DNA from: Bufo bufo
Lineage: Eukaryota > Chordata > Amphibia > Anura > Bufonidae
Length of the DNA stretch: 64,000 bases
Assembly (NCBI RefSeq): GCF_905171765.1
Contig: NC_053391.1
Span: 146,938,917-147,002,916, forward strand
Direction: 5' to 3'
Made by a program: the position numbers and the translations under genes. This document shows positions 1-10,696 of the stretch, in pieces. Within the stretch, counting starts at the first letter, position 1. Every line of letters begins with the position of its first letter. The notes beneath the pieces are model-generated. The model was not told the DNA's origin, did not search any database, and was given only the letters and a program-made list of their open reading frames with translations.

Positions 1-321
1 GATCAAGTGGATTAAGGTGAGTTAAATTATTATTATTATTTTTTTAACCCCTCCAGCCCTATTTTACTATGCATTCTGTATTCAGAATGCTATTATTTTC
101 CTTTATAACCATGTTATAAGGGAAAATAATACAATCTACCCAGCACCTAACCCAAACCCGAACTTCTGTGAAGAAGTTCGGGCTTGGGTACCAAACATGC
201 CGATTTTTCTCACGCGAGTGTAAAACGCATTACAAGGTTTTGCACTCGTGCTGAAAAATTGTGCATGTTCCCGCAACGCACCCGCACCTTTTCCCGCAAC
301 GCCCGTGTGAAAGAGGCCTAA
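1..321 (+). repeat. Dispersed repeat, truncated by the window start
   Basis: The first 130 bases closely match 54205-54335, including the 'ccctccagccctatt' segment and the 'ataaccatgttataaggg' palindrome. The two copies then diverge, but both end in a 'cccgtgtgaaag..gccta' terminus (321 here, 54638 there). This suggests a MITE-like family with variable interiors. No coding content is seen. Confidence 0.6.
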
Positions 322-466
322 GGACGCAGAGACAGTTGACAGCTGGATATACCTGAGCCATTCTATGACCATAGTACAGCCACTAAAATCCAGGACTATC
401 CTGTCAGATCCAGGACAGTTGTAAGTTATTTGATTCTGGCTGTTTAACCCATCTGATGCCACAGAC

Positions 467-566
467 CAGGGATGCCAAAGCTGTGGCCCTCCAGCTGTTG
501 CAAAACTACAACTCCCAGCATGCCTGGACAGCCTACATCTGAAGGGCCACATGTTGACCATCCCTG
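467..566. mobile_element. 100-bp hAT-type MITE
   Basis: The element starts CAGGGATG and ends CATCCCTG, a perfect 8-bp terminal inverted repeat. It is flanked by CCACAGAC (459-466) and CAACAGAC (567-574), an 8-bp target duplication with one mismatch. An 8-bp duplication with CAGGG-type ends is typical of hAT elements. The interior has the 'ccagctgttgcaaaactac' segment and no ORF, so the copy is non-autonomous. Confidence 0.75.
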
Positions 567-836
567 CAACAGACAATAGTGACCATGGCACCATCAGGTA
601 ACACAGATAATATAACATTTATTGCATGGAAGGAAAAAAAAAGTTAAAATAATAGTTGATTTACTGCTTTTCCTATTCTGACAAAAAAATGTAATAAAAC
701 AAAAAAAATCATTTTGTATATATATAGCCCCAAATAATGCTAAAAAGAACTATAACTTGTCCCAAAAATCAACAAGCTGTCAATTAGTAAAATATGAAAT
801 AAATTAGACATATTTGGTATTGCCACCAGTTATATA

Positions 837-2370
837 CACTGCATGCAGAATTATTAGGCAAATGAGTATTTTGACCACATCATCCTCTTTATGCATGTTG
901 TCTTACTCCAAGCTGTATAGGCTCGAAAGCCTACTACCAATTAAGCATATTAGGTGATGTGCATCTCTGTAATGAGAAGGGGTGTGGTCTAATGACATCC
1001 ACACCCTATATTAGGTGTGCATAATTATTAGGCAACTTCCTTTCCTTTGGCAAAATGGGTCAAAAGAAGGACTTGACAGGCTCAGAAAAGTCAAAAATAG
1101 TGAGATATCTTGCAGAGGGATGCAGCACTTTTAAAATTGCAAAGCTTCTGAAGCGTGATCATCGAACAATCAAGCGTTTCATTCAAAATAGTCAACAGGG
1201 TCGCAAGAAGCGTGTGGAAAAACCAAGACGCAAAATAACTGCCCATGAACTGAGAAAAGTCAAGCATGCAGCTGCCAAGATGCCACTTGCCACCAGTTTG
1301 GCCATATTTCAGAGCTGCAACATCACTGGAGTGCCCAAAAGCACAAGGTGTGCAATACTCAGAGACATGGCCAAGGTAAGAAAGGCTGAAAGACGACCAC
1401 CACTGAACAAGACACACAAGCTGAAACGTCAAGACTGATTTTTCTAAGGTTTTATGGACTGATAAAATGAGAGTGAGTCTTGATGGGCCAGATGGATGGG
1501 CCGTGGCTGGATTGGTAAAGGGCAGATAGCTCCAGTCCGACTCAGACGCCAGCAAGGTGGAGGTGGAGTACTGGTTTGGGCTGGTATCATCAAAGATGAG
1601 CTTGTGGGGCCTTTTCGGGTTGAGGATGGAGTCAAGCTCAACTCCCAGTCCTACTGCCAGTTTCTGGAAGACACCTTCTTCAAGCAGTGGTACAGGAAGA
1701 AGTCTGCATCCTTCAAGAAAAACATGATTTTCATGCAGGACAATGCTCCATCACACGCGTCCAAGTACTCCACAGCGTGGCTGGCAAGAAAGGGTATAAA
1801 AGAAGAAAATCTAATGACATGGCCTCCTTGTTCACCTGATCTGAACCCCATTGAGAACCTGTGGTCCATCATCAAATGTGAGATTTACAAGGAGGGAAAA
1901 CAGTACACCTCTCTGAACAGTGTCTGGGAGGCTGTGGTTGCTGCTGCACGCAATGTTGATGGTGAACAGATCAAAACACTGACAGAATCCATGGATGGCA
2001 GGCTTTTGAGTGTCCTTGCAAAGAAAGGTGGCTATATTGGTCACTGATTTGTTTTTGTTTTTGAATGTCAGAAATGTATATTTGTGAATGTTGAGTTGTT
2101 ATATTGGTTTCACTGGTAAAAATAAATAATTGAAATGGGTATATATTTGTTTTTTGTTAAGTTGCCTAATAATCATGCACAGTAATAGTCACCTGCACAC
2201 ACAGATATCCCCCTAAAATAGCTAAAACTAAAAACAAACTAAAAACTACTTCCAAAAATATTCAGCTTTGATATTAATGAGTTTTTTGGGTTCATTGAGA
2301 ACATGGTTGTTGTTCAATAATAAAATTAATCCTCCAAAATACAACTTGCCTAATAATTCTGCACTCCCTG
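837..2370 (+). mobile_element. Tc1/mariner element with DD37E transposase, copy 1
   Basis: The ends carry the inverted motif GCAGAATTATTAGGCAA (left from 845) and TTGCCTAATAATTCTGC (right, to 2362). A TA dinucleotide lies on each side (835-836 and 2371-2372). A second, inner copy of the motif lies near 1018-1036 and, inverted, near 2158-2180, so each end has two motif copies (IR/DR layout). A close relative is at 41412-42974. The transposase is broken, so the copy is non-autonomous. Confidence 0.85.
1055..2047 (+). pseudogene. DD37E Tc1/mariner transposase, frame-disrupted
   Basis: The ATG at 1055 opens an N-terminal helix-turn-helix region (residues about 8-45, with KIAKLLKRDHRTIKRFI). The catalytic part has WTD, then MQDNAPSHAS, then [11 protein letters not shown]. 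There are 37 residues between the second Asp and the Glu, which gives DD37E. Compared with the copy at 41630, this gene lacks 23 bp after CAAGACTG at 1430-1437, which causes a stop at 1438. It also lacks one C near 1501. The two losses total 24 bp, so the frame is regained and runs to 2047. The residue after the first catalytic Asp is Lys instead of Glu. DD37E spacing is known from a Tc1-like group called TRT; that assignment is inferred. Confidence 0.85.
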
Positions 2371-2372
2371 TA

Positions 2373-3107
2373 GTTATTTATTGTTCACAGTACTTATCAT
2401 TAAAAAATGAAACAATATTTCAGATTTATTGTTTTTCCCACCTTCCCAAAAATGAATAAATGTTAATCAATAAAAGATATGTACCCCCACATGGTGGCAT
2501 TGAAAAAGTAAGCTCTACTCTAGCACAGCTAAGTCATTAAAAAAAGATGGATCTTGAAATGCTATTATGAAAACGTAAAAAAAAAAACTGCATTCTAAAG
2601 GCTGAAAAAATGAATTTGCAATATTTGTATACAACTATAGGGTGGGCCCCCAGAGTAATTTCTACTGGTGGGTCCTAGGCACCCCAGTCCGACACTGCAT
2701 ATGGCTGGCTGCAAGCTTGCTATGCTAATCATACTGTATGTGTAATTTCAAAAATGAGACACCAGATGGCAGTAAAGGCTGGCTTTAAGCTGCTCCATAC
2801 AACAAAAATATACGTTAAAATCTTCCTAATAATACTGATAGTGTAAAAAAAAAGCACTTTTAATGAATATTGTTAGAAGTTATCAAAGTTGTGTAAGAAA
2901 AGAGATTATTGATGTTTTTTAAAATCTCAGATGGAAGCCTGTTTGAATGGGGAAAAAAACATACTGGAAATTTGCTTTACTGCAAAATCTCAAAGGTGAT
3001 CCTAAGCAGGTGAAATAAAACAAACCACATGTAAAGGTATAAGTCCATAGACGATAACCTTAATATGTCAAGGGATCAAGAATGGAGAATACCTTTCTTA
3101 TTTATCA
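2373..3107. other. AT-rich intergenic DNA, no gene seen
   Basis: No credible coding frame, RNA gene or terminal repeat was found. A short piece at about 2637-2700 ('gggtgggcccccagagtaat') resembles a decayed repeat end. The rest is AT-rich with A-runs. Confidence 0.5.
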
Positions 3108-3288
3108 TTTAATGGGCATCTGTCAGAAGATTTGTTCCTATGAACCTGGTATGTGCGCTTGGCAGCTGAAGGCATCTGTGTTGGTCCCATGTTCGAATGT
3201 GCCCACATTACTGAGAAAAAAATTAATAATTGCAAATGAGCCTCTAGGAGCAATGTGGGTGTGGCCGTTATACATACACTTGTTTTGA
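3108..3288 (+). repeat. Half copy of a foldback MITE
   Basis: The stretch from 'gggcatctgtcagaagattt' to 'gcctctaggagcaatgtggg' matches both arms of the palindromic MITE at 41370-43414. Only one arm is present. The LINE fragment begins immediately after it. Confidence 0.65.
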
Positions 3289-3299
3289 TAAGGACAATA

Positions 3300-4483
3300 A
3301 GGAAAAGTTTGCCAAAAACCTACCCTCTGATGACTGCCATACCTTCACTCTCACCATCACAGATGTCCATAACGCACTGAGCAGTATCAACGCTCGAAAG
3401 GCTGCTGGCCCTGATGGCATTCCTGGACGTGTGCTTCAAGCATGTGCTGAGCAGCTTGCAGGGGTCTTTACTGAAATCTTCAACCTGTCGCTTGCCCAGG
3501 CAGTAGTACCAGCGTGCTTCAAGACCACCTCTATTGTTCCAGTGCCGAAACACTCATCACCAATGTGCCTAAACGACTATCGCCCTGTAGCACTCAAGCC
3601 TATAGTTATGAAGTGCTTTGAGCGACTGGTCCTGGCACACCTAAAGTTATGCTTGCCCCCCACACTGGATCTTCACCAATTTGCCTATCGAAATAATAGG
3701 AGTACAGAGGATGCTGTATCTACAGCGCTTCACTGTGTACTCTCACACCTGGACAACAAGAATACTTATGCAAAAATGCTGTTTGTTGATTTCAGCTCAG
3801 CATTCAATACAGTCATTCCCTCCAAGTTGATTACTAAACTTGTGGATCTTGGAATCAGCAACCCTATATGTAACTGGATCATGGACTTTTTAACCAACAG
3901 ACCCCAGCATGTTAGCTCAGGAAATAACTGTTCCACCACCATCACACTCAACACTGGCACTCCACAGGGCTGTGTGCTGAGTCCGTTCCTCTACTCCCTT
4001 TTCACCTATGACTGCAGGCCTAGGTATGGATCCAATTCCATCATCAAGTTTGCAGATGACACCACGGTGATTGGTCTCATCACTGACAATGATGAGTCTG
4101 ATTATAGGGAAGAGGTAAAGCACCTAGCTGTGTGGTGCACTGACAATAACCTGCTCTTGAATACCAGCAAAACAAGAGCTCATTGTGGACTTCAGGAAGG
4201 AGAAGAGGAACACCCATGACCCCATCCACATAATAGGCATGGCTGTTGAACGGGTTTCCAGCTTTACGTTTCTGGGGACCTACATCTCTGACAATCTGTC
4301 CTGGTCAACCAACATCTCCAGCTTGGTGAAGAAGGCAGATCAGCGCCTCTTTTTTTTTAAGACATTGAAGAAAAAACACCTGTCTGCTGACATACTACCG
4401 CTGTGCAATAGAGAGCATCCTGAAAAACTGTGTTACAGTCTGGTATGGGAATTGCACTGTTGCTGACTGCAAGGCACTGCAGT
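3300..4483 (+). pseudogene. LINE reverse transcriptase fragment (L2/CR1 superfamily)
   Basis: The translation shows the conserved order AGPDG (near 3405), NDYRPVAL (near 3571), FVDFSSAFNT with the first catalytic Asp (near 3785), GTPQGCVLSPFLYSLF and FADDTT (near 4050) with the catalytic Asp pair. The main frame runs to 4219. It is continued by a second frame from about 4175 (FRKEKRN, FTFLGTYI) and a third from about 4398 (YRCAIESILKNC), so there are at least two frameshifts. Homology is interrupted at 4483 by the LTR element and resumes at 9935. Rex1 or another CR1-superfamily clade remains possible. Confidence 0.85.
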
Positions 4484-5555
4484 TCTAACATCCGAGAGTT
4501 ATGTTACTAAACTCTTTTTCCCCGCTACTATTTGTTGGTAACATGTGCCTTGTCATCTAATGTGATTTTATTTAATATTCCTCACAAATGTGCATTGAAA
4601 GCCTGTTAAATGTACTTAATTACTGCTGTAATTTCCATGTACACCAGCAGGTAGCAGCAATGTGTCAGCAGGGCCTTAGTTCAGTTTAGCATATCTAGAC
4701 TGGAATAGTTTATTCCAGTTTAGCTCCCCCTCTTTGAGCAGAGTGGGCTCGCCCATGTACTGCCTCATGGGGAGGAAAGGAAGTTAGTGTTAGAGTGTGC
4801 CAGCCACCCCGGCTAGGGGAAGGCTGTGCTGGTAGGAGCTCCCAGTTCTAGGGATCCCAACCCAGGATCGTGTCTCGGCTGAGACCAAAGATCTTCATTC
4901 CCAGTCTGAGCCCTTCAGTCTCAGCTGGCGACAAGCAAGCAGCCACCTCCAGAACTCCAGGAAGAACCATACCCTGTGAGCTAAATGTGAGTAACATCCA
5001 GAGACCAGGAGAAGCCAAATTCCTCCTCAGCTAGTCAGTCCCATACACAGCAGAAGATAGACAGAGCAGAAGATATAGATTCCTGCCATATTCTCCAGGC
5101 ATATGATAGAAGCAGAAGAGATAGTAATCCCTGCCACATATTGCCACTACCTGCTGGGACCCAAGACTATTGCTATACCTCATATGGATTAATGCTGCCT
5201 CCAGTAAAGACAAGTTGAATTATATTCCAAGTCTGGATCTCATTCATTACCACCAAGTTCCTCAATTACTCCTACTAGCAACACTATTTACTGCAAGTGA
5301 GCCAGGATCCAGGAGTCCAGCCGTACCAAGGTAGGAGACACCGTTGACACTATTACTACTGCTACACAGAGACATTACACCACTGGCATTCCTAGCCTGG
5401 TACGTGAGTTGCAACACCTTAAAGGGCCCTGAGACTGTACCCTGCGCACGCTGCAATTGGTGTCACAAACAAAAACTCTTAACTATCATTTACACCTGAC
5501 CCAGTCATTGCATATTATAGCGTCAGTGTGCTTAACCCCAATCCGGCTTACTGCA
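4484..5555 (+). repeat. 5' LTR of the cold-shock LTR element
   Basis: It is 1072 bp and matches 8870-9930 along its length. The 5' end TCTAACATC corresponds to TGTAACATC in the other copy. It ends ACTGCA. It carries a few short insertions relative to the 3' copy, for example 'ttgtc' near 4550. Confidence 0.85.
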
Positions 5556-5560
5556 TATTT

Positions 5561-5578
5561 TGGCGTCACGAACAGGAT
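5561..5578 (+). promoter_or_regulatory. Putative tRNA primer-binding site
   Basis: TGGCGTCACGAACAGGAT lies 5 bp after the 5' LTR. It begins with TGG, the complement of a tRNA CCA end, as expected for minus-strand priming. I cannot name the tRNA. Confidence 0.55.
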
Positions 5579-5760
5579 TGAGCTGTGTGCCAACAGAACC
5601 GGATCCAATTGTGTGCTTAACCGGATCAAATTGCACAGTACTGCAAGATCTACTGATTGTGCCAAAACCCTGAAAATTGACTTTATTGCTTTGTTGCTGT
5701 GCCAGAAAGCGCTAAACGTGCGCTCCAGCACTCAAGGGGTTAATTCGCCATATTCGCAAA

Positions 5761-6570
5761 ATGGCGCTGCTTCTTCATACCCAGAAGCGGGAAAAGTCAG
5801 GAACGCCCTCTCAAGAACGCGAAGATGCCGAATACGGCCCCCTAGAAGCGGGAAATCTAAAGCCTGCCCACCAAGAACTTTGCATTGTGAGCCAAGGGAG
5901 TGCAGACTCCTCCCTCTGGGCTCCACCCTCACTTCCTGAAAGCACCCCGACAGTGGAGCCAAGGAATATGGCGCTCCCTCCTCCAAAATGGGATCAGATG
6001 GCGATCCAGGGAGAGCTGATATACGAGACAACTGTACCTGAGATCCGGGTCTAGCAGCTTGTCAAGAAAGTGGGCCCCTGCACGTTTGGAGCGTCCCCAG
6101 AGCCAGCGCCTGCCGCAAGCAAGGACGGGACAGCCGCCGCTAACCCAGCTGAGAAGGCCGCTGTTCCAGCTCCCGCGGAAGAAGACGCAACTCCAGCCAA
6201 GTCCTCGAAGGCTGTGGATCCCTCCGCTACTACTGTTGTCAGCGCTGAAGGCGAGGCGTCACCCAAGATGACCGCCGACGCTGAACCGGCTCCCGCGGAG
6301 GACGCCGTTGATACAGTCGCCCAGGCCGTGGACCAGCCTGCACCTCAGACAGCGATTGGACCCCGCGATGACCACCAGGAGGCACCGGAACCGGCCGCCC
6401 GGCCGCGACATCAGGTAGGAGCAGCCGTGCTCCCTGAGGCCCAGGCCTGGTCCGTACCTGCCCCTGCACTGCTCCATGAGGGTCCCGATACCTCCAACAG
6501 GCCTAGGCCTGCTCTGCCAAGGACACTCCGCCGCCCAGTACCTCAACTACTACAAAACCGGGATGCTTAA
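5761..6570 (+). CDS. LTR-element ORF1, Ala/Pro-rich C-terminal half, with one in-frame TAG
   Basis: The frame opens at an ATG in good context (aaaATGGCG) and runs 97 codons to a TAG at 6052-6054. The same frame then stays open to 6570. The downstream half has no near-N-terminal ATG of its own, which argues for a single 270-codon frame with one nonsense codon. Residues after the TAG are rich in Ala, Pro and Glu (PEPAPAAS, AAVPAPAEED). No zinc knuckle or capsid motif is seen. It is at the gag position and may be a replaced gag, or an N-terminal extension joined to the cold-shock ORF by splicing; a CAG|GTAGGA donor-like site lies at 6413-6421. The TAG may be a mutation or a readthrough site. Function unknown. 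Confidence 0.45.
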
Positions 6571-6578
6571 ACCCCGAA

Positions 6579-7409
6579 GTGCCATGGGAGATCACCGCGT
6601 ATGCCCAGACCCCTTGGGAATACAAGACTAATATAGAAGAGTGGGTCAAACAGGACTTATATGATCCCCAGCCAGGAGACCCCAAACTCACCAGGCGGAC
6701 AGGGACAGTCCTCTGGTTTTCTGTTGAGAGAGGAGTGGGATTCCTGCAAGACAGCTGCTCTGGGTCTGAGATCTTTGTGGGCCGCCGCTCAGTCAAGCGA
6801 CATTACCTGCCACAGGCCCGTCACAACCTGTACGCAAGGGACCAGGTAGAATACACCCCTATGCGTTCAGTCCAAGGACCTTTTGCTGCCGGTGTGACTC
6901 TTTTAGACAAACCATTAACCCCTGCAGTCACCCCAGAGGTCTGGCAGGAAGACCCAGGCTCTGCAGGGAAAGTCCATTCTTTACAAGAAACCCCAGATGG
7001 CAGGTTGCATTTCAGGGAGCAGCCCCAGCCAGCACCTGAACCTCTTATCCCTGACCTGGCTGCACCACCAACACTACGGGTGGGCCAGATTAACAATTCC
7101 GTGTTGACCTTTAACCCTAGGGTGCAACCCTACATACTGCCCTGGAAGCAGCCTCAGGCACCCTCTGTTTGCCTACCAGAACCCCTTCAGCCGGAGGTTT
7201 TGAATGCCTCTGCACCGGCTAGGGATCCCGGCTTACAGCATGTCACAGCTGCATTCTCCAGGCTGTCTGCACAGCCAACACCAAAAGCCACCACTAGAGG
7301 GCAGTGGCATACTACTACAGCTGCAACCATGAGCTACCAGAGGCAAGAGCGCCCCCTGATGCGCTTTAGTAGCTCAAGCAGCGAGGAGGACATGGATGTC
7401 CTTCTCTAA
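6579..7409 (+). CDS. Cold-shock-domain (Y-box-like) protein encoded by an LTR element
   Basis: This 276-residue frame starts at a strong Kozak ATG (gtgccATGGG), 9 bp after ORF1 and in another frame. Residues about 40-110 resemble a cold-shock domain. GTVLWF aligns with the GTVKWF strand, RGVGFL with the RNP1-type strand and EIFVGR with the RNP2-type DVFVHQ strand. These are followed by a basic loop (SVKRHYLPQ), then DQVEY and AAGVTL. The long loop before VEY is as in vertebrate Y-box proteins, not bacterial Csp. The His of the usual FVHQ is replaced by Gly. The C-terminal 160 residues are Pro-rich and end in a Ser/acidic tail (RFSSSSSEEDMD). Y-box proteins bind mRNA and single-stranded nucleic acid; RNA packaging is an inference. 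The frame has no stop or frameshift. Confidence 0.7.
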   Translation: MPWEITAYAQTPWEYKTNIEEWVKQDLYDPQPGDPKLTRRTGTVLWFSVERGVGFLQDSCSGSEIFVGRRSVKRHYLPQARHNLYARDQVEYTPMRSVQGPFAAGVTLLDKPLTPAVTPEVWQEDPGSAGKVHSLQETPDGRLHFREQPQPAPEPLIPDLAAPPTLRVGQINNSVLTFNPRVQPYILPWKQPQAPSVCLPEPLQPEVLNASAPARDPGLQHVTAAFSRLSAQPTPKATTRGQWHTTTAATMSYQRQERPLMRFSSSSSEEDMDVLL

Positions 7410-8854
7410 AGTCATCCTCCTTTAAAACAATAACCATTTGGGAGCCACGTCATGGACTATTCCTGACGGGTGAGGACCCGTTGGCATTGTGTGTTTTTAA
7501 CGTTTTTATTTTCAGGTTGCCCTATTTTGTCCTCACCCTGATGGTCAGGAGCTGTAAGGACTCCCCCCATCAGCATTTAACCATTCATGTCCAAGTTCAT
7601 TGTTTTATCCCCTTTCTCGGGTTACATGATAACTTTATGGAACTATGGTTCTTAAATATGTGCTTTTATAGAACATTTTATACCTCCTTTGGATTACAAT
7701 AAACTTTTATTCCTGTGGATTACAATTGACTTTTTACCTGTTTCCAGAGGATTCAACGTCAAGCACTTCAAGTCAAAGGACTCAAGTTATTTTTGAGCCT
7801 ACTCTTGCATTAATAAAATTGCACAGTTTTATTGCAACGTAAAAAGCTTGCACCCAAAGAAAAGACTCAAACGATTACCTGAGCTCTTTGTGATTTCATA
7901 CTATTTTATATTTTTGCACTAATTGTACCAGTTTACATGTTATGTAACGTTTAAGATAACATGCCCATTGTGTGTATTCTTTTCTAGGTACCGCAATGTG
8001 ATCTTCCTGCACTTATTGTGACAATCGCACTTAACATTGCAGTCAACCAAAAAAGTAGTAACTTACTTCATTATGCCCAATTTGACAGCTCTTATTCTCT
8101 CCTTCCTTTATACGGACTGCATTTATGCGGACGCTTAAAACTAATGACCTACATCTGGAGTTATATATCCTAGGTACCCAGGTAGGACCAAGTGGTAAGT
8201 CCTGGCAGGTCCAGTAACTACACGGGTAACCCCGCTGCTTCGGGAATGGGTAGGGGAATAAGGTACCCCTCCTTCCCGCTTGTTATATGTACCAGGAATA
8301 GTAATGGGTCTTCCAAACCCCCATCCTGGTGTTTCTTCCAGGAGTTTCATGGGATTATACTACCCTCCTCCTGTGACATTGCCAGAAGTGCATGGAAATG
8401 CTAAATACCTCCCCTTCTGAGCCTTGGCCTAAGGTATGGTAGCTCAAGCCTTAGAGCCACACAATTTAGCTACCCCTTAGTCACCATAGTGATCGTGCTA
8501 TAAGCCAAATTTCTCAGACTTTGGTGCAGAAAAGGGAATACAGGATAAAGCCACTCTTTCATTTGCGGGCATTCCATTACATAATGGCTGGACTACAGAG
8601 TAAAGACACCCCCATGCTTTCTTTGGTGTTTTAAGTTAGTCAGTAATGTTTGCTTAGTGCAGTATTTGGTTATACCAAGAGAAGGAAACCGTGTTTTGGA
8701 CACCTTACTCAAGTGGGCAGGAACCTTGGGATAGCCGTTTCATGTTTGTCTATGTATGTCATATGTGTAATTCACGCAGCACTTTGTACTTATTTGGGTA
8801 CCCCAGAGCTGATTCCTCTCCCTCCTAAGCATAAACCGAGGGGACGGCTTAACT
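7410..8854 (+). other. 3' untranslated part of the LTR element
   Basis: No retroviral domain or long frame is found in either strand. AATAAA-like signals occur near 7698 and 7812. The segment joins the cold-shock ORF to the polypurine tract. Confidence 0.6.
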
Positions 8855-8869
8855 CGAAGTAAGGGGGAA
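8855..8869 (+). promoter_or_regulatory. Polypurine tract of the LTR element
   Basis: The purine-rich run 'cgaagtaagggggaa' sits directly against the TG of the 3' LTR, the usual plus-strand primer position. Confidence 0.75.
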
Positions 8870-9930
8870 TGTAACATCCCAGAGTTATGTTACTAAACTC
8901 TTTTTCCCCGCTACTATTTGTTGGTAACATGTGCCATCTAATGTGATTTTATTTAATATTCCTCACAAATGTGCATTGAAAGCCTGTTAAATGTACTTTG
9001 CTGTAATTTCCATGTACACCAGCAGATGGCAGCAATGTGTCAGCAGGGCCTTAGTTCAGTTTAGCATATCTAGACTGGAATAGTTTATTCCAGTTTAGCT
9101 CCCCCCTCTTTGAGCAAAGTGGGCTCGCCCATGTCCTGCCTCATTGAGGGGAAAGGAAGTTAGTGTTAGAGTGTGCCAGCCACCCCGGCTAGGGGAAGGC
9201 TGTGCTGGTAGGAGCTCCCAGTTCTAGGGATCCCAACCCAGGATCGTGTCTCGGCTGAGACCAAAGATATTCATTCCCAGTCTGAGTCCTTCAGTCTCAG
9301 CTGGCGACAAGCAAACAGACACCTCCAGAACTCCAGGAAGAACCATACCCTGTGAGCTAAATGTGAGTAACATCCAGAGACCAGGAGAAGCCAAATTCCT
9401 CCTCAGCTAGTCAGTCCCATACACAGCAGAAGATAGACAGAGCATAAGATATAGATTCCTGCCATATTCTCCAGGCATATGATAGAAGCAGAAGAGATAG
9501 TAATCCCTGCCACATATTGCCACTACCTGCTGGGACCCAAGACTATTGCTGTACCTTATATGGATTAATGCTGCCTCCAGTAAAGACAAGTTGAATTATA
9601 TTCCAAGTCTGGATCTCATTCATTACCACCAAGTTCCTCAATTACTCCTACTAGCAACACACTCATTTATTGCAAGTGAGCCAGGATCCAGGAGTCCAGC
9701 TGTACCAAGGTAGGAGACACCGTTGACACTATTACTACTGCTACACAGAGACAATACACCACTCTGGCATTCCTAGCCTGGTACGTGAGTTGCAACACCT
9801 TAAAGGGCCCCGAGACTGTACCCTGCGCACGCTGCAATTAGCGTCACAAACAAAAACTCTTAACTATCTTTTACACCTGACCCAGTCATTGCATATTATA
9901 GCGTCAGTGTGCATAATCTGGCTTACTGCA
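8870..9930 (+). repeat. 3' LTR of the cold-shock LTR element
   Basis: It is 1061 bp, begins TGTAACATC and ends ACTGCA. It matches 4484-5555. It is followed by CAGT (9931-9934), the target duplication, and then by resumed LINE coding sequence. Confidence 0.85.
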
Positions 9931-9934
9931 CAGT

Positions 9935-10175
9935 GGGTGGTGAAAACCACCAACGCATCACAGGGACTCCACTTCCTACTATTGAGGATGTTCACAAGAA
10001 GAGATGTCTACATCGGGCACGCATCATTCTTAGAGACTTCTCTCATCCTGCCAATAAACTCTTCCAGCTCCTCCCCTCCAGAAGGTGCTACAGGACCCTT
10101 CAGACTAAAACCAGCAGGTTGAGGAACAGTTTCTTCCCCACAGCTGTTACCCTACTGAACTCAGTCCCCCGATGA
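9935..10175 (+). pseudogene. C-terminal coding fragment of the L2/CR1-like LINE
   Basis: The translation VVKTT, then RITGTPLPTIEDVHKKRC, then SHPANKLFQLLPS, RLRNSFFPTAV and TLLNSVPR is typical of the C-terminal end of L2-type ORF2. One frameshift lies near 9949. It continues the frame broken at 4483 and stops at 10175. Confidence 0.75.
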
Positions 10176-10696
10176 ACCCTTTTATCAATACTCACCAAAC
10201 CCTCTACACTCCTCCTCCCTCCATCCCTTCCTGTGACCATGATCATGACTGTCATTCATTCTCAACATTCACGGTATGTTCACATTGGTTACTGCTATAG
10301 TTGTATACATCTGTATATTTTCCGTCTGTATAGCAATATAGAATAGTTCATCTGTATATCTGTATATACAGTGGATATAAAAAGTCAACACACCCCTGTT
10401 AAAATGTCAGGTTTCTGTGCTGTAAAAACATTAGACAAAGATAAATAATTTCAGAACTTTTTCCACCTTTAATGTGACCTATAAACTGTAGCACTCAATT
10501 GAAAAACAAACTGAAATCTTTTAGGTAGAGGGAAGAAAACTAAATAAAACTAAAATAATGTGGTTGCATAAGTGTGCACACCCTCCTATAACTGGGGATG
10601 TAGCTGTGTTCAGAATTAAGCAATCACATTCAAAATAAAATAAAAAAATTGTCCAGCTAAATCAATATACATCAATGAAAGGATCATAGAATCATG

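Larger units (their letters stand above)
4484..9930 (+). mobile_element. Non-autonomous LTR retrotransposon carrying a cold-shock-domain gene
   Basis: Near-identical direct repeats (4484-5555 and 8870-9930) frame a 3.3-kb interior. The 3' LTR reads TG...CA; the 5' LTR starts TC, apparently a mutated TG. The host sequence CAGT is duplicated at 4480-4483 and 9931-9934. The LINE coding frame continues across the insertion. A primer-binding-site-like TGGCGTCACGAACAGG follows the 5' LTR, and a polypurine tract precedes the 3' LTR. I find no protease, reverse transcriptase, RNase H or integrase motif. Mobilisation must therefore have been in trans. The LTRs differ by scattered substitutions and a few short indels, so insertion is not very old. 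Confidence 0.85.

Noticed and set aside
136..618. 160-codon minus-strand frame near the window start
   Set aside because: It runs through a dispersed repeat and the 467-566 MITE and shows no domain. A chance frame.
6059..6271. Arg-rich frame overlapping ORF1
   Set aside because: It starts at TTG and is a shadow of the Ala/Pro-rich frame.
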